Shown here one piece after another: positions 7,995 through 16,374 of a stretch of 64,000 nt of DNA (position 1 is the first letter of the stretch; each line of letters opens with the position of its first letter). The notes below the pieces were generated by a model that made no database searches, had not been told where the DNA came from, and was given only the letters and a program-made list of their open reading frames with translations. Made by a program: the position numbers and the translations under genes. Source of the stretch: Dehalococcoidia bacterium (lineage in GTDB: Bacteria > Chloroflexota > Dehalococcoidia > Tepidiformales > Tepidiformaceae). The stretch spans positions 1 to 64,000 of the forward strand of contig JAGQHB010000104.1 of the NCBI GenBank assembly GCA_020432045.1. The letters run 5' to 3'.

Positions 7995-9938
7995 ATGGCG
8001 ATGTTCACCTATCCCTGGGGCCTCGACTTCGAAACGGCGAGCGACGCGCCCGTTCACATCGATGTCGCCTACGATCCCCTCGACTCGATCCTGCAACTTA
8101 TCCTTCGGAATCGCGGCGTAACCGCAGTGCGTCCCCGGGAGGTGACTGCGAGCGCCATTCTTGATGCCCCGGCAGCGAGCGGCTGGGCCTGGATCCACGG
8201 GCGTGTGATGCAACGGGATGCCTTCATCCACCCCTTCGGACGCCCGCTTGCCGAAGGCTACGAAGCCGCCGGCATCGACCTTACGGACGACGTACACAGC
8301 TACCGAAGCCAGGAACAGCTGGCGCTGACCCTCCCCGTGAAATCCACACCTGTCCTCTTCGCCGGCGCGCTCGCGATGGACCGATTTCTCCTCGATATCG
8401 AGGTACAACTCGACCCTGACGAGACCACGGTCGAGGGCCTCACGCTGACGTTCGATGTCGACGGCATCGAAATCGCTCCGGGGGAGTCAGTCTTCCTCCA
8501 GCCCGTCCTCCTGGCCGAAGGCCGCGACGCGCAGGCCATGATCGAGGACTACGCTGATCGCGTTGCAGCCCTCGCCGGCGCGCGCATCCCAGAACAGACG
8601 CCGACGGGCTGGTGCAGCTGGTACTCCCACGGCAACCAGGTCACCGAAGCGGCGGTCATCGCCAATGTCGAGGCGCTGCAAGCAGCTCACTGGCCCATTA
8701 ACTACATCCAGGTGGACGACGGCTTCCAATCTCAGACCGGTGACTGGCTCACGCCCAACGATCGTTTCCCCTCCGGCATGGCCGCGCTTGCCGCCCGCAT
8801 AGGCGGAGCCGGCTTTAAGCCGGGCATCTGGCTTGCACCGTTCCTCCTCCACGAAGATTCGGCAGCGCTTCGCGACAATCCGAAGATTGCACTCACGGAT
8901 GCCGACGGGGCCAGCTTTTCTATCGATACATGGCTCGGCCGCTGTGCCGTCCTCGATTGCACGCATCCGGCCGCGGAGGCCTGGCTCCGGCACGTTATCG
9001 GAGCAGTCACGGAAACGTGGGGCTACCAGGTCCTCAAACTCGATGCCCTCGCTTACGCCGCTCAACCGGCCCACACCGTTCGCTACCACGCTCCCGGAAC
9101 CACCGGCGTGGCCAACCTTCGGCGCGGGCTCGAAATCATCCGCGAAGCCGCTGGCGAGACGGCATTCATCCTGGGCTGCACAAGCCTTTTCGGCCCCGCC
9201 ATCGGCCTTGTCGATGGCATGCGCGTCGGTCCGGACGTCAGCACCGAATGGAACGCGGGACTTGCACCTTCTGTGCGCCACGCTATGCGGATGATGCTTC
9301 AGCGCGGTTGGATGCATGGTCGTTGGTGGGTAAACGACCCCGATTGTCTCGTTGTGCGCGACACTGGCACATCCGTGGACGAGGCTGAGGCCCGTTTCCT
9401 CGCCACGTCCGTCGCACTTAGCGGTGGCATGGCTGTCCTCGGTGACGACATCCCCACGCTTTCCCCTGCGCGGCGGGACATCACCCTGTCGTTGCTTCCA
9501 CCAACCAGCGTCGCCGCCCGGGCCGTCTCCCCGGGCGAAGGGCCTGTGCCTTCTGTCTGGCGGGCGGATATCGGCGAGGGCAGGTCGGTCCTCGGCGTCC
9601 TCAACTGGTCGGATGCCCCGGCGTGGATCGTCCGGGACGAGGTCCTTTCCGCTGGCGAGACGGCGTACGACCTCTGGAATGCTCGGATCCCCGGCATGGG
9701 CGATGTCCTTCTCCGCCCCCATGAGGGCCTCCTCTGGCAGGTGACTGGCCCCGGCCGCGGGCCGCGCCTGGTGGGCGATTCGGCGAGCCTTACGGCCTCC
9801 GGCCTCACGGCACGCCAGGTGAGCGGCCAGCTCGAACTCGTGAACCATCTTGAACGCACACGGCACGTTGCCGTCGAAGCTCGCGGTCAGGTCATCCAGG
9901 CCGAGCTCGGCCCCGGCGAAAAGCGCTGGTTCCAGTAG
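7995..9938 (+). CDS. Alpha-galactosidase, glycoside hydrolase family 36
   Basis: This 647-residue protein has the clan GH-D architecture: an N-terminal beta domain to about residue 190, a (beta/alpha)8 barrel opening at TPTGWCSWYSHGNQ near 201-214, and a C-terminal beta domain. Barrel motifs are IQVDDGFQ near 237, the nucleophile motif LKLDAL near 346 and the acid/base motif MRVGPDVS near 408-415. It has no signal peptide, so substrate must be imported before cleavage. The ATG at 7995 has GGAG seven nucleotides upstream. With galK it forms a small alpha-galactoside use cassette. The exact linkage specificity cannot be read from sequence. Confidence 0.88.
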   Translation: MAMFTYPWGLDFETASDAPVHIDVAYDPLDSILQLILRNRGVTAVRPREVTASAILDAPAASGWAWIHGRVMQRDAFIHPFGRPLAEGYEAAGIDLTDDVHSYRSQEQLALTLPVKSTPVLFAGALAMDRFLLDIEVQLDPDETTVEGLTLTFDVDGIEIAPGESVFLQPVLLAEGRDAQAMIEDYADRVAALAGARIPEQTPTGWCSWYSHGNQVTEAAVIANVEALQAAHWPINYIQVDDGFQSQTGDWLTPNDRFPSGMAALAARIGGAGFKPGIWLAPFLLHEDSAALRDNPKIALTDADGASFSIDTWLGRCAVLDCTHPAAEAWLRHVIGAVTETWGYQVLKLDALAYAAQPAHTVRYHAPGTTGVANLRRGLEIIREAAGETAFILGCTSLFGPAIGLVDGMRVGPDVSTEWNAGLAPSVRHAMRMMLQRGWMHGRWWVNDPDCLVVRDTGTSVDEAEARFLATSVALSGGMAVLGDDIPTLSPARRDITLSLLPPTSVAARAVSPGEGPVPSVWRADIGEGRSVLGVLNWSDAPAWIVRDEVLSAGETAYDLWNARIPGMGDVLLRPHEGLLWQVTGPGRGPRLVGDSASLTASGLTARQVSGQLELVNHLERTRHVAVEARGQVIQAELGPGEKRWFQ

Positions 9939-9959
9939 TCGAACCACGGAGGGTTCCAC

Positions 9960-10061
9960 TTGAAGACTTGCCCACGCTGCGGCACGAAGTTCGCCGGCCT
10001 TTGCCCCGTCTGCTACGACATCCAGCCAAAGCCGCCGAAGCCGCCCGCACCCACTCCTTAG
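9960..10061 (+). CDS. 33-residue CxxC-CxxC peptide
   Basis: A TTG at 9960 with GGAGGG six to seven nucleotides upstream opens a 33-codon frame: a double cysteine knuckle (TCPRCG and CPVCY) followed by a Pro-rich tail IQPKPPKPPAPTP. It lies 21 nt after the alpha-galactosidase stop and ends in a TAG overlapping the TAA of the convergent SDR gene. The strong ribosome site and zinc-knuckle pattern argue for a real small protein. Its function is unknown. Confidence 0.6.
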   Translation: MKTCPRCGTKFAGLCPVCYDIQPKPPKPPAPTP

Positions 10062-10810
10062 CGCAGCAGCCGCCCGCCATCGACTGGCAGGATCGCCCCG
10101 GTGACGTACTGCGCCGCGTCGCTCGCCAGGAAGACGGCCGCCCCGCTGATATCCTGGCCCGTCGCAAACCGTCCCATGGGGATATCGCCCCGAAGCTTGT
10201 CGCCCCATCGGCTCGCGAACAGTTCGTCGGTGAACTCCGTCTCCGTCCAGCCCGGTGCGATGCAATTCACGCGTACGTTCCGGTCGGCCCATTCGAGTGC
10301 CATCGACTTGGTCAGCAGGTTGATGCCGGCCTTCGTAGCGCCGTAGACGGCCACTCGCTCCAGGGGCGTCGTACCCCCCACTGAACCGATGTTCACGATG
10401 GAAAGCGGCCGTTGTTCGGCAAAGGACCGGTTCGCGACTTCGACCGAGCAGAAGTAGGTACCCCGCAGGTTCACGCTCACGACCTCGTCGAATTCAGCCG
10501 GAGTCACCTGCTCCGCCCGCTTGTAGAACGGGCTAATGCCGGCGTTGTTGACGAGGATGTCGACCGGTGAAAGACGCCACGCCTCCTCTACAACGCGGGC
10601 GATATCGGCCGGGTCGGCGTTGTCACAGCGCTTGCCGATGCAGGTCCCACCCAGGCTGCTCGCCGCTTCGAGCAGTGCTGTTTCACCACGCGCCGTGATG
10701 ATCACCCTGGCGCCTTTCTGGATGAACGCCGCGGCGATCGCATACCCGATGCCGCGCGACCCGCCCGTGACGATCGCGGTCTTCCCATCGAGAGAGAACT
10801 GGTCTTCCAT
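10058..10810 (-). CDS. Short-chain dehydrogenase/reductase
   Basis: This classical SDR (250 residues) has the Rossmann motif TGGSRGIG near residues 12-19, NNAG near 89-92, the catalytic Ser in NIGSVGG, and YGATK with the active-site Tyr and Lys. The end, VTGAILPVDGG, is the usual FabG/gluconate-dehydrogenase-like C-terminus. It should oxidise an alcohol or reduce a ketone with NAD(P)H; the substrate is not inferable. The ATG at 10810 begins the conserved MEDQFSLDGKTAIVTGG, whereas the frame extends open to 10855. Its stop overlaps the stop of the small CxxC peptide. Confidence 0.9.
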   Translation of the reverse strand: MEDQFSLDGKTAIVTGGSRGIGYAIAAAFIQKGARVIITARGETALLEAASSLGGTCIGKRCDNADPADIARVVEEAWRLSPVDILVNNAGISPFYKRAEQVTPAEFDEVVSVNLRGTYFCSVEVANRSFAEQRPLSIVNIGSVGGTTPLERVAVYGATKAGINLLTKSMALEWADRNVRVNCIAPGWTETEFTDELFASRWGDKLRGDIPMGRFATGQDISGAAVFLASDAAQYVTGAILPVDGGRLLR

Positions 10811-10871
10811 GCGCCGCAGTAGGCACGATGATACTCCCGCGCGCAAGCGGGACACGAGCCGCAGCCACCCT

Positions 10872-10877
10872 CATGAT
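10872..10877 (+). promoter_or_regulatory. CATGAT -10-like box, probable leaderless start
   Basis: CATGAT ends 6 nt before the ATG of the glycosylase gene at 10884. There is no Shine-Dalgarno. The first base deviates from TANNNT, so this is one of the weaker members of the set. Confidence 0.3.
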
Positions 10878-10883
10878 GCTGCT

Positions 10884-11513
10884 ATGCGGAACTTGATCGA
10901 CGTCGAAGCTGCCGAGGCACACCTCCGCGCCGCCGACCCCGTGCTCGCCCACCTCATCGAACGCCACGGCCCGGCTCAGATCCGCCCGGCCGCCGAAAAT
11001 CCATTCATGGCGCTCTGCCGATCGATTACGTACCAGCAACTCAGCGGCCGGGCTGCCGGCGCCATCTTCGGGCGCTTCGCCGCACTCTCGCCAACCGGCA
11101 CATTCCCTAACGCCAACGAGGTGCTCGCCTTCAGCGACGACCAAATGCGTGTCGCAGGGCAGTCGCGCCAGAAGGTCGCAGCGCTTCGCAGCCTAGCGGA
11201 GCACTTCACCTCGGGCGACCTCGGCGACCATGTGTTTGAAGATATGGATGATGAAGCCGTCATTGAACGGCTTCTCCAGGTCCGGGGTATCGGCCGATGG
11301 TCTGCCGAGATGTTCTTGCTCATCCAGCTCCAGCGCGCGGATATCCTCCCCGTCAACGACCTCGCCATCAATCGCGCGATCATGCAGCACTATGGGCTGG
11401 GATCGATGCCCAAACCGGCCGAAGTGCGCCGTGCCGGCGAGCCCTGGCATCCATGGGCGAGCGTTGCGTGCCTCCACCTCTGGCGAAGCCAGCATGTCGA
11501 AGTGCCGGGCTAA
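10884..11513 (+). CDS. DNA-3-methyladenine glycosylase, HhH-GPD (AlkA-like)
   Basis: This base-excision repair glycosylase of 209 residues removes alkylated bases from DNA. It has an all-helical HhH-GPD domain with the early CRSITYQQLSGRAA helix, the helix-hairpin-helix LLQVRGIGRWSAEMFLL and the catalytic aspartate in LPVNDLAINRA. It lacks the N-terminal beta domain of E. coli AlkA and the C-terminal FeS cluster of Nth/MutY, as in short AlkA/Mag-type enzymes. The frame is open from 10536, but this part is antisense to the SDR gene. The gene is divergent from the SDR gene with a 73-bp gap. Confidence 0.88.
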   Translation: MRNLIDVEAAEAHLRAADPVLAHLIERHGPAQIRPAAENPFMALCRSITYQQLSGRAAGAIFGRFAALSPTGTFPNANEVLAFSDDQMRVAGQSRQKVAALRSLAEHFTSGDLGDHVFEDMDDEAVIERLLQVRGIGRWSAEMFLLIQLQRADILPVNDLAINRAIMQHYGLGSMPKPAEVRRAGEPWHPWASVACLHLWRSQHVEVPG

Positions 11514-11527
11514 GGGCGGCTCAGGGC

Positions 11528-12424
11528 TCAGACCAGCGGCAGCAGCTCCAGGTCCGCCCTTGCATGTGCCCCATCCACCTGCTCTTCGGCGTGGTAACTC
11601 GATCGCACCAAGGGGCCACACTCCACGTGCTTGAACCCCATCCTCAGAGCCCGTTCTTTGAGCTCCGCAAACTCTTCAGGGCGCCAGTACCGAGCGATGG
11701 GCAGATGCTCCGGCGTTGGTTGCAGGTACTGGCCCACCGTCAGGATATCCACGTCGTGCGCCCGCAGGTCCTCTATGGCCGCCAGCAGTTCCTCGAACGT
11801 TTCGCCCAGCCCGGCCATGACACCGCTCTTGGTCAGGGCGTTGCCTTCGTGGGCCTTCGCCCTGGCCAGGAGCGCAAGCGACCGAGCGTACAAAGCCTGT
11901 GGCCGTACCTGGCGTGAGAGCCGCTCTACGGTCTCGAGATTGTGGTTCAGGATCTCCGGGCCGGCATCCAGCACCGTTGCCAGCGCATTCGAATCCCCTT
12001 TGAAATCCGGGATCAAGACCTCGATCGTCGTCCCAGGGCAAAGCCGGCGCGTCCAACGGATTGTCTCGGCGAAGATCCCTGCGCCGCCATCATCTAATTC
12101 GTCGCGGTTAACGCTGGTAATCACGGCGTGCCGCAAGCCCATCTTCTGGATCGCCAACGCCACTCGCCGTGGCTCCTCCGTATCGAGCCCTTCCGGGCGC
12201 CCCGTCTTCACAGCGCAAAAACCGCACGACCGTGTACAGGTATCGCCGAGGATCATGAACGTAGCCGTCCCACGCCCCCAGCACTCGCCGAGGTTCGGAC
12301 AACGTGCTTCTTCGCACACCGTATGCAGTTCCGACTCGCGCATGAGCGAGCGAAGCCGTTCGAGTTCAGCGCTCGGCTGGTAGCGGACCTTCAGCCATGG
12401 TGGTCTTGCCTGTCGTTCAGTCAC
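11528..12424 (-). CDS. lipA: Lipoyl synthase
   Basis: This radical-SAM enzyme inserts two sulfurs into protein-bound octanoyl groups to make lipoyl cofactor. Both cluster motifs are complete: the auxiliary-cluster cysteines C37, C42 and C48 in [14 protein letters not shown], and the radical-SAM CxxxCxxC at C63, C67 and C70 in CTRSCGFC. Length (298 residues) is normal. It starts with GTG at 12424, and a TACGCT box ends 6 nt upstream, suggesting a leaderless transcript of its own despite lying 83 nt after xseB on the same strand. No lipB lies nearby. Confidence 0.96.
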   Translation of the reverse strand: MTERQARPPWLKVRYQPSAELERLRSLMRESELHTVCEEARCPNLGECWGRGTATFMILGDTCTRSCGFCAVKTGRPEGLDTEEPRRVALAIQKMGLRHAVITSVNRDELDDGGAGIFAETIRWTRRLCPGTTIEVLIPDFKGDSNALATVLDAGPEILNHNLETVERLSRQVRPQALYARSLALLARAKAHEGNALTKSGVMAGLGETFEELLAAIEDLRAHDVDILTVGQYLQPTPEHLPIARYWRPEEFAELKERALRMGFKHVECGPLVRSSYHAEEQVDGAHARADLELLPLV

Positions 12425-12430
12425 GGTATG

Positions 12431-12436
12431 AGCGTA
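12431..12436 (-). promoter_or_regulatory. TACGCT -10-like box of lipA, probable leaderless start
   Basis: On the minus strand TACGCT is followed by six nucleotides and then the GTG of lipA. No Shine-Dalgarno is visible. Confidence 0.4.
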
Positions 12437-12507
12437 CCAGACTCGCGTGCCACGTCATGCCGGCATTTCACGCCGCCCGGCCCCGTTCCTACTCGCCGGC
12501 CGATTGC

Positions 12508-12786
12508 TCAGCTCTCGTCTTCCCACTCGTCGTCGTCCTCGTCCGGCATTTCACCCACTTCCCGGAGTGCCGCCACGGCGGGCTCTGTCCGGCTCTGCAC
12601 GGTCCGAATCCTTAGCTCCGCGGCATCCAGTACTTCGCGTAGCTGGTCCACGAGCGCAGCGCCGTCCTCATACAGTTTCAACGATGCTTCCAGTGGAAGA
12701 TTCCCTGCCTCAAGCATTCGTGCCTTCTCTTCCAGTTGCTGGTAGAGAACCTCAAACGATTGGTCTGCCGCTTTCTTCGCCGCCAT
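12508..12786 (-). CDS. xseB: Exodeoxyribonuclease VII small subunit
   Basis: This 92-residue protein has the XseB core SFEVLYQQLEEKARMLEAGNLPLEASLKLYEDG, seen in two stretches near residues 8-40, followed by a longer and very acidic tail (EDDDEWEDES). It binds the large subunit to form the ssDNA-degrading exonuclease VII. The ATG overlaps the xseA stop by one base (TAATG), so the two are translationally coupled. The acidic tail is longer than in many homologues. Confidence 0.93.
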   Translation of the reverse strand: MAAKKAADQSFEVLYQQLEEKARMLEAGNLPLEASLKLYEDGAALVDQLREVLDAAELRIRTVQSRTEPAVAALREVGEMPDEDDDEWEDES

Positions 12787-13964
12787 TAAGAGACCTCCGT
12801 CCAGAACGCCCCATCCGTGACCGCGACCGAGAGCCGCGCCCCAGGCTTCACCCGTCTCACGCTGTTCACCACCTTCCGGCTGTCCGCGGCCTGCACGATC
12901 GCGAAGCCACGCTTCAGCGTTGCGTGCGGGTTGAGTGCGCCGATGTGCGTCGCCGCCGCATCCGTACGCTGGCGGCCGCGCTCCACCCGTCCACGCATAG
13001 CTGCACCCATCTCTGCGACTACTGCGGCCATCCCGGCCAGCAATACGGCTGGCTTCGGCGCCGCCAGGTCGAGGATCCTTGCCTCGGCGCCGACCTGTCC
13101 CGCGGCCGAAGCAAGCGAGTGTCCGACAGCCGTGGCCATCGACCGGTCGATACTTCGTAGGCGTTGCAGGACCTCGCGGATGTCGGGGGTTGCGCGCTCG
13201 GCTGCGACGCTGGGGGTCGGCGCTCGCACATCGGCGACAAAGTCGGCAATCGTCTCGTCCGTTTCATGTCCGATGCCGGCCACCACGGGGACAGGCATCC
13301 CATAGATCGCTCGCGCCACCACCTCGCTGTTGAATGCCGCCAGATCTTCCGGGCTGCCACCGCCGCGCGCCACAATTACGAGATCAAGGCCAGGCTCAGC
13401 CGCAAGCACACCCAGCGCCGCGGCGATCCCGGCGGGCGCATCCACTCCCTGCACGATCGCAGGCGCCAGGATGACCTCTGCAACGGGCCATCGCCGTTCG
13501 AGCACCGTGCGAATGTCTTGGAGCGCCGCCGCTGCGGTTGATGTGACCAGGCCGATGCGCATGGGGAACACGGGTAGCGCCCGCTTTCGCTCCGGCGCAA
13601 ACAGCCCTTCGTTCTGAAGCCGCAGCTTCAGTTCTTCGAACTGGGCAGCCAGGAACCCGACCCCCTCCGGTCGTGCGAAGTTGCAAACGAACTGCAACTC
13701 GCCGCGCTCCCGGTAGATCCCGATGCGCCCGCGTGCGATCACCCGATCGCCGTTCTGCAGCGTCAGCTCCGGCACGTTGTAGCGGAACAGTACCGAACGC
13801 AGCGATGCGTCTCCGTCCCGGAGATTGAAGTAACGGTGACCCATCTGCGAGCGCGAATATCCGGAGACTTCTCCGGATACCCAGAGGTCCGAAAGCAGTT
13901 CGTCGGCCCCGAGCAACAGCTGGAGGTACTCGATAACTGCTGCGACCGGCAGCACGTCTTGCAT
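12786..13964 (-). CDS. xseA: Exodeoxyribonuclease VII large subunit
   Basis: This is the catalytic subunit of exonuclease VII. The N-terminal OB-fold domain is seen at LWVSGEVSGYSRSQMGHRYF, and the nuclease domain has the conserved VARGGGSPEDLAAFN and GIGHETDETIADFVADVRAPTPS motifs, with the partially coiled C-terminal region after them. Length is 392 residues. The frame extends to a TTG at 14000, but the ATG at 13964 (MQDVLPVAAVIEYLQ) matches the usual family start; this choice is not certain. It is the first gene of xseA-xseB. Confidence 0.93.
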   Translation of the reverse strand: MQDVLPVAAVIEYLQLLLGADELLSDLWVSGEVSGYSRSQMGHRYFNLRDGDASLRSVLFRYNVPELTLQNGDRVIARGRIGIYRERGELQFVCNFARPEGVGFLAAQFEELKLRLQNEGLFAPERKRALPVFPMRIGLVTSTAAAALQDIRTVLERRWPVAEVILAPAIVQGVDAPAGIAAALGVLAAEPGLDLVIVARGGGSPEDLAAFNSEVVARAIYGMPVPVVAGIGHETDETIADFVADVRAPTPSVAAERATPDIREVLQRLRSIDRSMATAVGHSLASAAGQVGAEARILDLAAPKPAVLLAGMAAVVAEMGAAMRGRVERGRQRTDAAATHIGALNPHATLKRGFAIVQAADSRKVVNSVRRVKPGARLSVAVTDGAFWTEVS

Positions 13965-14060
13965 CTTGCGTAGCCTGACGATCGCCGGCTCTCCCGGCAA
14001 CGCATCTGCCCGCTCAAAGCCCGGCCCCGCCGTCTCGGCCCTCCATGTTCGTCCGACGGG

Positions 14061-15101
14061 CTACACGGGCAGCCAGTGCAGATGCGCATCGCGGAACACC
14101 TTTGCGAGTTGCCCGCGCTCATACAAGTATTCGAGGTGCGCAATCGTCTCGCCGACGGCGGCCCGCTGCATGTGCGGCTCGAATTCCTTGAGCATGCCCG
14201 TCGCCCACTTCACGCGTCCTGCAACCTCCCACGCGGTCGACCCGCCGGCGTCCACACAGCGCAGCATCTCCGCGAGGCGATCCTCGTGGTGGTGATGAAT
14301 CTCGCTGATTCGCTTCTGCAGGTCCTTCGTGTCGAACTCGTGAGCAGGGAGCACGTACTTCACGTCGAGCTTGTCGAGTTTGTCCAGCGACCGCATGTAG
14401 TCGCCAAGGGGGCTGCCATGCGTCTGCGAGTTAATCGAGACGTTTGGCGTGATCGTCGGGAGGATGTGGTCGCCGGTGAACAGGATCTTGTGATTGGGCT
14501 CGTACAGACAGATATGTCCCGGGGAATGTCCCGGCGTCCAGATAATCTCGAACTCGAAAGCCCCGATCTTGATGGTTTCGCCGCCCTTCACTTCCGTATC
14601 CGGCGGTACTGGCGAGACCTTGTCGATCATCCCCATCGAGCCCTGCGCCATCGTCGGACTCTCGAGCGGCGGTACGCCGTTCATCTGCATGAACCGGCCC
14701 ATGTCGTCGATGAGCCCTTTCGGGGCGAAGTACCGGGCGTTCACGACCTCGGCATCCTTCTCGTGGATGATCACGTCGCAATCTGCCAGCCGCTTCAAGC
14801 GGCCGGCCATGCCGAAGTGGTCCGGGTGCACATGCGTGATAAATAGCCGGTTGACCTCCGATGGGTGCGAACCGTGCTCCTTCATCCCAATCTCGAGCGC
14901 CGCGTACGCATCGTCGGTGTTCCAGCCACAGTCGATCAGCAAGGTATCGCCGCCATCCTTCACCATGTAGGGCAGGACGTAGGGAAGGCCCTTTGTGACC
15001 CGAGGCCTGGCTTCCAACTCCACGCGAAGCTTTTTCGCTTCGTCGAACGTGAACTGTGGAAAGGGCGTCAGGAGCTGGTAGATGCCGTCGAGGATTTTCA
15101 C
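14061..15101 (-). CDS. Metallo-beta-lactamase-fold hydrolase
   Basis: This 346-residue enzyme has the dinuclear-metal motif THVHPDHFG (HxHxDH) near residues 95-103, a later GHSPGH and GDHIL, as in glyoxalase-II-like hydrolases and lactonases. A C-terminal helical extension after about residue 260 contains HEFD and HHHHEDR-like segments. The family hydrolyses thioesters, lactones or phosphoesters; the substrate is unknown. A TTG frame begins at 15137, but I prefer the GTG at 15101 because TATTCT ends exactly 6 nt before it. Downstream on the same strand lie xseA and xseB. Confidence 0.85.
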   Translation of the reverse strand: MKILDGIYQLLTPFPQFTFDEAKKLRVELEARPRVTKGLPYVLPYMVKDGGDTLLIDCGWNTDDAYAALEIGMKEHGSHPSEVNRLFITHVHPDHFGMAGRLKRLADCDVIIHEKDAEVVNARYFAPKGLIDDMGRFMQMNGVPPLESPTMAQGSMGMIDKVSPVPPDTEVKGGETIKIGAFEFEIIWTPGHSPGHICLYEPNHKILFTGDHILPTITPNVSINSQTHGSPLGDYMRSLDKLDKLDVKYVLPAHEFDTKDLQKRISEIHHHHEDRLAEMLRCVDAGGSTAWEVAGRVKWATGMLKEFEPHMQRAAVGETIAHLEYLYERGQLAKVFRDAHLHWLPV

Positions 15102-15107
15102 GCCGCG

Positions 15108-15113
15108 AGAATA
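15108..15113 (-). promoter_or_regulatory. TATTCT -10-like box, probable leaderless start
   Basis: On the minus strand TATTCT is followed by six nucleotides and the GTG at 15101 of the metallo-beta-lactamase-fold gene. No Shine-Dalgarno is visible. Confidence 0.42.
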
Positions 15114-15173
15114 GCCGAGATGGTTAATGGGACGCAAAGGAACATCGCGGCCGAGCCGTGCGATTCCTCGTGC

Positions 15174-15512
15174 TCAGCGACTTCGCTCCCACTGCTTGCG
15201 GAGTGTCGCCGGTGCGGCGCGGCGCCACGACTCCGTAAGCAGTTCCTCCAAGACCGGTTCGGGCACGGCAGCCAACCGCACGACGACCCATTCGTAGCCC
15301 CGGTGGTGCTCGGTGATCACGAACGAATCCGGGTCGGCCGCTACAAGGGCATCCCGCTCGGCGAATGTCGCCCGAAGCGTGATTTGCTCGCCATCTTCCA
15401 GGAATCGCGAGAGCAGCTTCCCACGAACCTTCAACGCGGGCCGGTTGTACGATCTGCCCGTTTCAACACCCGGAAGCTTCGAACCAAGTGTCACCACGTC
15501 TTCCCATCTCAT
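15174..15512 (-). CDS. MmcQ/YjbR-family protein
   Basis: This small protein (112 residues) matches the MmcQ/YjbR fold, a CyaY-like double-wing DNA-binding or stress protein family: an early LPGVETGRSYNRPALKVRGKLL segment in two parts, then LRATFAERDALVAADPDSF and a terminal ESWRRAAPATLRK helix. Cellular role is not established for this family. The ATG at 15512 overlaps the TGA of the upstream hydrolase gene (ATGA), so the two genes form one translationally coupled unit. Confidence 0.75.
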   Translation of the reverse strand: MRWEDVVTLGSKLPGVETGRSYNRPALKVRGKLLSRFLEDGEQITLRATFAERDALVAADPDSFVITEHHRGYEWVVVRLAAVPEPVLEELLTESWRRAAPATLRKQWERSR

Positions 15513-16333
15513 GAAAGCACCTCGTCCCGAAACGCCCGGATGGCGCCGAAGAACTCCTCCGGGTGTTCTCGCCAATATGCACGGGAGGGCGCCACAACGA
15601 GCCGGCAGTTGGGGATGTGCTCCTGGAGCAGCCGAGCGGCACGCACCGGGTGAAGGCCGTCACCCTCGTGAGCAATGACGAGTGCCGGCGCCGTGATCCG
15701 GCTGTAGTCCTGCGGCTGGTGAAACGGTGAACTGAGCAGTCCCCGGATCGCGTAGGCGAGTGCCCGTGGGCTTTGCGAGCGGATCCACGCGGCCCGTTCC
15801 TCGCCTGTCCCGATAGCCGAGGGCATGGCCGCCGCGAGCTCCGCTGCCTTGTCCAGGCCGAAGTTGCTCACCGCTGCCGAAATGAAGTCGAGTGCTCGTA
15901 CCGCCGCCCGTTCGTCTTCGCCACGGATCTCGAGTGGGCCCAGCGGCGGTGGCATGACGAGGACAAGTGCCCGCACACGGTCTGGTTGTTCGACGGCAGC
16001 CCAGAGTGCTGCCGCCGCCCCCATCGACGCTCCACCGAAGACTGCCGTGGACTCGCCGAGGTGTTCAGCAAGCGACACCATATCCCGGCCGAGCCACTCC
16101 CAGCTGTAGCCCGCAGAATCATCCGGCCCATCTGAACGCCCGTGGCCGCGGGCATCGTAGACGGCGAGCCGCACCAGATCGTGCAGTTCTTCGAGGTCGG
16201 GCAGGTGTTCTTCGATTTGCTCGATGGACCCCAGCAACCCGTGTCCGAACACGGCCAACGGCCCTTCGCCGCGGACACTTAGCCGCAGCCGATGACCGTT
16301 GATGGTTGCGAATTCGTACGCGGACTCCGGCAT
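15509..16333 (-). CDS. Alpha/beta-hydrolase
   Basis: This 274-residue alpha/beta-hydrolase has an oxyanion-hole motif FGHGLLG near residue 29, DARGHGRSDG near 59-68 and the nucleophile elbow GGASMGA near 98-104. HEGDGLHP may hold the acid. The final catalytic His is not in a typical GH motif but could be the one in YWREHPEEF close to the end. The substrate is unknown. The gene has no Shine-Dalgarno; TACACT sits 6 nt before the ATG. It overlaps the MmcQ/YjbR gene by four bases. Confidence 0.85.
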   Translation of the reverse strand: MPESAYEFATINGHRLRLSVRGEGPLAVFGHGLLGSIEQIEEHLPDLEELHDLVRLAVYDARGHGRSDGPDDSAGYSWEWLGRDMVSLAEHLGESTAVFGGASMGAAAALWAAVEQPDRVRALVLVMPPPLGPLEIRGEDERAAVRALDFISAAVSNFGLDKAAELAAAMPSAIGTGEERAAWIRSQSPRALAYAIRGLLSSPFHQPQDYSRITAPALVIAHEGDGLHPVRAARLLQEHIPNCRLVVAPSRAYWREHPEEFFGAIRAFRDEVLS

Positions 16334-16339
16334 TCTTTC

Positions 16340-16345
16340 AGTGTA
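16340..16345 (-). promoter_or_regulatory. TACACT -10-like box, probable leaderless start
   Basis: On the minus strand TACACT, then gaaaga, then the ATG at 16333 of the hydrolase gene. Confidence 0.45.
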
Positions 16346-16374
16346 CGGGAGCGCCGGCCCCGGAACGGCAACGC

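Noticed and set aside
8487-10292. 601-codon open frame on the minus strand
   Set aside because: It is antisense to the GH36 gene and shows no recognisable domain.
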